Under the pieces are notes generated by a model. It ran no database searches and was not told where the DNA came from. It was given only the letters and a program-made list of their open reading frames with translations. Positions 56,357-57,337 of a DNA stretch of 57,337 nucleotides are shown here, piece after piece. Every line of letters starts with the position of its first letter. Position 1 is the first letter of the stretch. The stretch is from contig PBNV01000002.1 of the NCBI GenBank assembly GCA_002723345.1, positions 1 through 57,337 of the forward strand, written 5' to 3'. This DNA is from Rhodospirillaceae bacterium (GTDB lineage Bacteria > Pseudomonadota > Alphaproteobacteria > Rhodospirillales > UBA2165). The translations under genes and the position numbers were made by a program.

Positions 56357-57337
56357 ATGAAAAAAGTTCTTTTAGGCTCAACGATGGTTGTTGCCATGTC
56401 TTTTGCCGTATTCAACACTACTCACGTGGCTGCTAAGGAGGTGACTATAAAACTCGTCTCAATGCTCCCTAAAAAGCACCCTATTGGAAAATCATTTAAT
56501 GGCTTCATTAATCGGATGAATGCAAAATTAAAGGGCGAGTTTCAGATCGATTGGCGTGGTGGTCCAGAGGTAGTCCCCCAGTTCAAGCAACCAAATGCAG
56601 TTCGATTGGGATCAGTAGACGCGACCTTGACGAGTCCTAGTTACGTGAACGGCATCCTTAACGTTTCAGGTTCAGCTAACTATTCCAATCGCCCTTATAA
56701 TGAGATCAAGGCGACAGGTTACCATGCTTTAATGGAAAAACTTCATGAGCCAAAAGGTCTGGTTTATGTTGGGGAGCTACCTGTTTCCCAACTTCGTTTT
56801 CATATTTTCTTGAAAGATCCAATTCAAAAGTTAGACGATTTCAAAGGAATGAAGATACGGGTTTTCCCAGCCATCGCACCGGCCGTAAAAGCGCTCGGCG
56901 CGAACCCCGTTGTGTTGCCAATGCCACAAATATACACGGCTATGGAAAGGGGCGTCGTGAGGGGTTTCGCTACAGGTGTTTCCGGCGTTGCCAAAAAATA
57001 CAAAGGTTTGATTGGCGCCTATACTACTCCTGGGTTTTATCGAGCAACATTCCATTTTCTGATGAACCCAAAAACTTGGGCCAAGGTGCCAGCCCAGACC
57101 CGAAAAAATGTTATAAATTTTGTGCGTAATACGGACCCAGCGGCTTACGAGGCGAGTTGGGACGCGAGCCTAAACGATGGTTATGCTCAATTAGCCAAAG
57201 ATGGCGTGAAAGCCGTAAAATTCTCCGCTGCCGAAGAGGCAAAATTCAGTAAAATGGTGCTTGAGGCTGCGTGGGCCGCTGTGAAAGCAAAAGACGGAGC
57301 GAACGGACCCGCTCTTCAAAAAATGCTTATGAAATAA
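56357..57337 (+). CDS. TRAP transporter substrate-binding protein (DctP family)
   Basis: A 326-residue periplasmic solute-binding protein. A Sec signal peptide (MKKVLLGSTMVVAMSFAVF) with cleavage near VAA-KEV precedes the mature part. DctP-type features are LVSMLPKKHPIGKSFNGFI, IQKLDDFKGMKIRVFPAIAP and the family segment NPVVLPMPQIYTAMERGVV; the Arg of KIRVFP is the usual carboxylate-binding residue. Start ATG 56357 with GAGAGGA upstream; an open frame to 56252 is ignored. The stop ends the window, so membrane subunits (DctQ/DctM) probably follow outside it. The ligand is unknown. Confidence 0.95.
   Translation: MKKVLLGSTMVVAMSFAVFNTTHVAAKEVTIKLVSMLPKKHPIGKSFNGFINRMNAKLKGEFQIDWRGGPEVVPQFKQPNAVRLGSVDATLTSPSYVNGILNVSGSANYSNRPYNEIKATGYHALMEKLHEPKGLVYVGELPVSQLRFHIFLKDPIQKLDDFKGMKIRVFPAIAPAVKALGANPVVLPMPQIYTAMERGVVRGFATGVSGVAKKYKGLIGAYTTPGFYRATFHFLMNPKTWAKVPAQTRKNVINFVRNTDPAAYEASWDASLNDGYAQLAKDGVKAVKFSAAEEAKFSKMVLEAAWAAVKAKDGANGPALQKMLMK

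Overview
The window looks like a chromosomal stretch from an alphaproteobacterium, probably a free-living Rhodospirillales-like lineage. This is inferred from gene content and protein style, not from a marker-gene tree. Supporting points are the order rpmH-rnpA-yidD-yidC-engB-argB-(HAD)-dapD-dapE, groES-groEL with a CIRCE-like operator, a CaiB/BaiF CoA-transferase, a fused malic enzyme/phosphotransacetylase, a DASS anion carrier and a TRAP solute-binding protein. No prophage, insertion sequence or CRISPR array is visible. The genes are mostly housekeeping and metabolic, with a few poorly understood modules.

Layout: 1-5.8 kb is AT-richer and holds a coiled-coil gene cut by the left edge, a CHASE2 adenylate cyclase, a MotA/MotB stator pair and a metallo-beta-lactamase-fold hydrolase. 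5.8-6.6 kb is a long gap with dyads and a sigma-54-like element in front of gltB. 6.6-12.7 kb is gltBD (glutamate synthase); gltD is broken by an in-frame UGA at a conserved Trp position. 12.7-13.4 kb is a non-coding, very AT-rich segment carrying DnaA-box-like sites, an IHF-consensus site and GANTC sites, and is a candidate replication origin. 13.4-15.3 kb holds a dienelactone-hydrolase-like protein lacking its nucleophile, and a CoA-transferase. 15.4-20.1 kb is a GldG-type ABC transporter operon with a DUF4340 protein. 20.3-22.5 kb is groESL.

22.7-32.8 kb holds a TVP38 membrane protein coupled to a glycosyltransferase, a rhodanese, maeB, a LeuA-like DRE-TIM enzyme, an SDR, a quinone oxidoreductase and an IlvD/Edd dehydratase. 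33.0-35.3 kb is def-fmt-truA, followed by the DASS carrier. 36.9-38.9 kb holds a GST, an FAH-family hydrolase and a thioesterase. 39.0-47.1 kb is the dapE/dapD/argB/engB/yidC/yidD/rnpA/rpmH block read leftward from a strong promoter at about 47.13 kb. 47.3-51.1 kb holds gamma-glutamyltransferase and panBC. The right end has a DMT exporter, a lipoprotein with an OmpA-like tail, tRNA-Arg(ACG), a PQQ-type sugar dehydrogenase, a MetE-like orphan methyltransferase and a TRAP substrate-binding protein with its own promoter and operator.

Working together: gltBD would assimilate ammonia if intact; dapD/dapE/argB, panBC and maeB feed amino-acid, coenzyme-A and central carbon supply; rnpA/rpmH/yidCD, def/fmt/truA and groESL serve RNA and protein maturation. 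The most unusual observations are the origin-like region, the gltD UGA, the catalytically incomplete hydrolase beside the origin-like region, the cyclase/stator/MBL cluster, and the MetE-like protein upstream of a regulated TRAP promoter.
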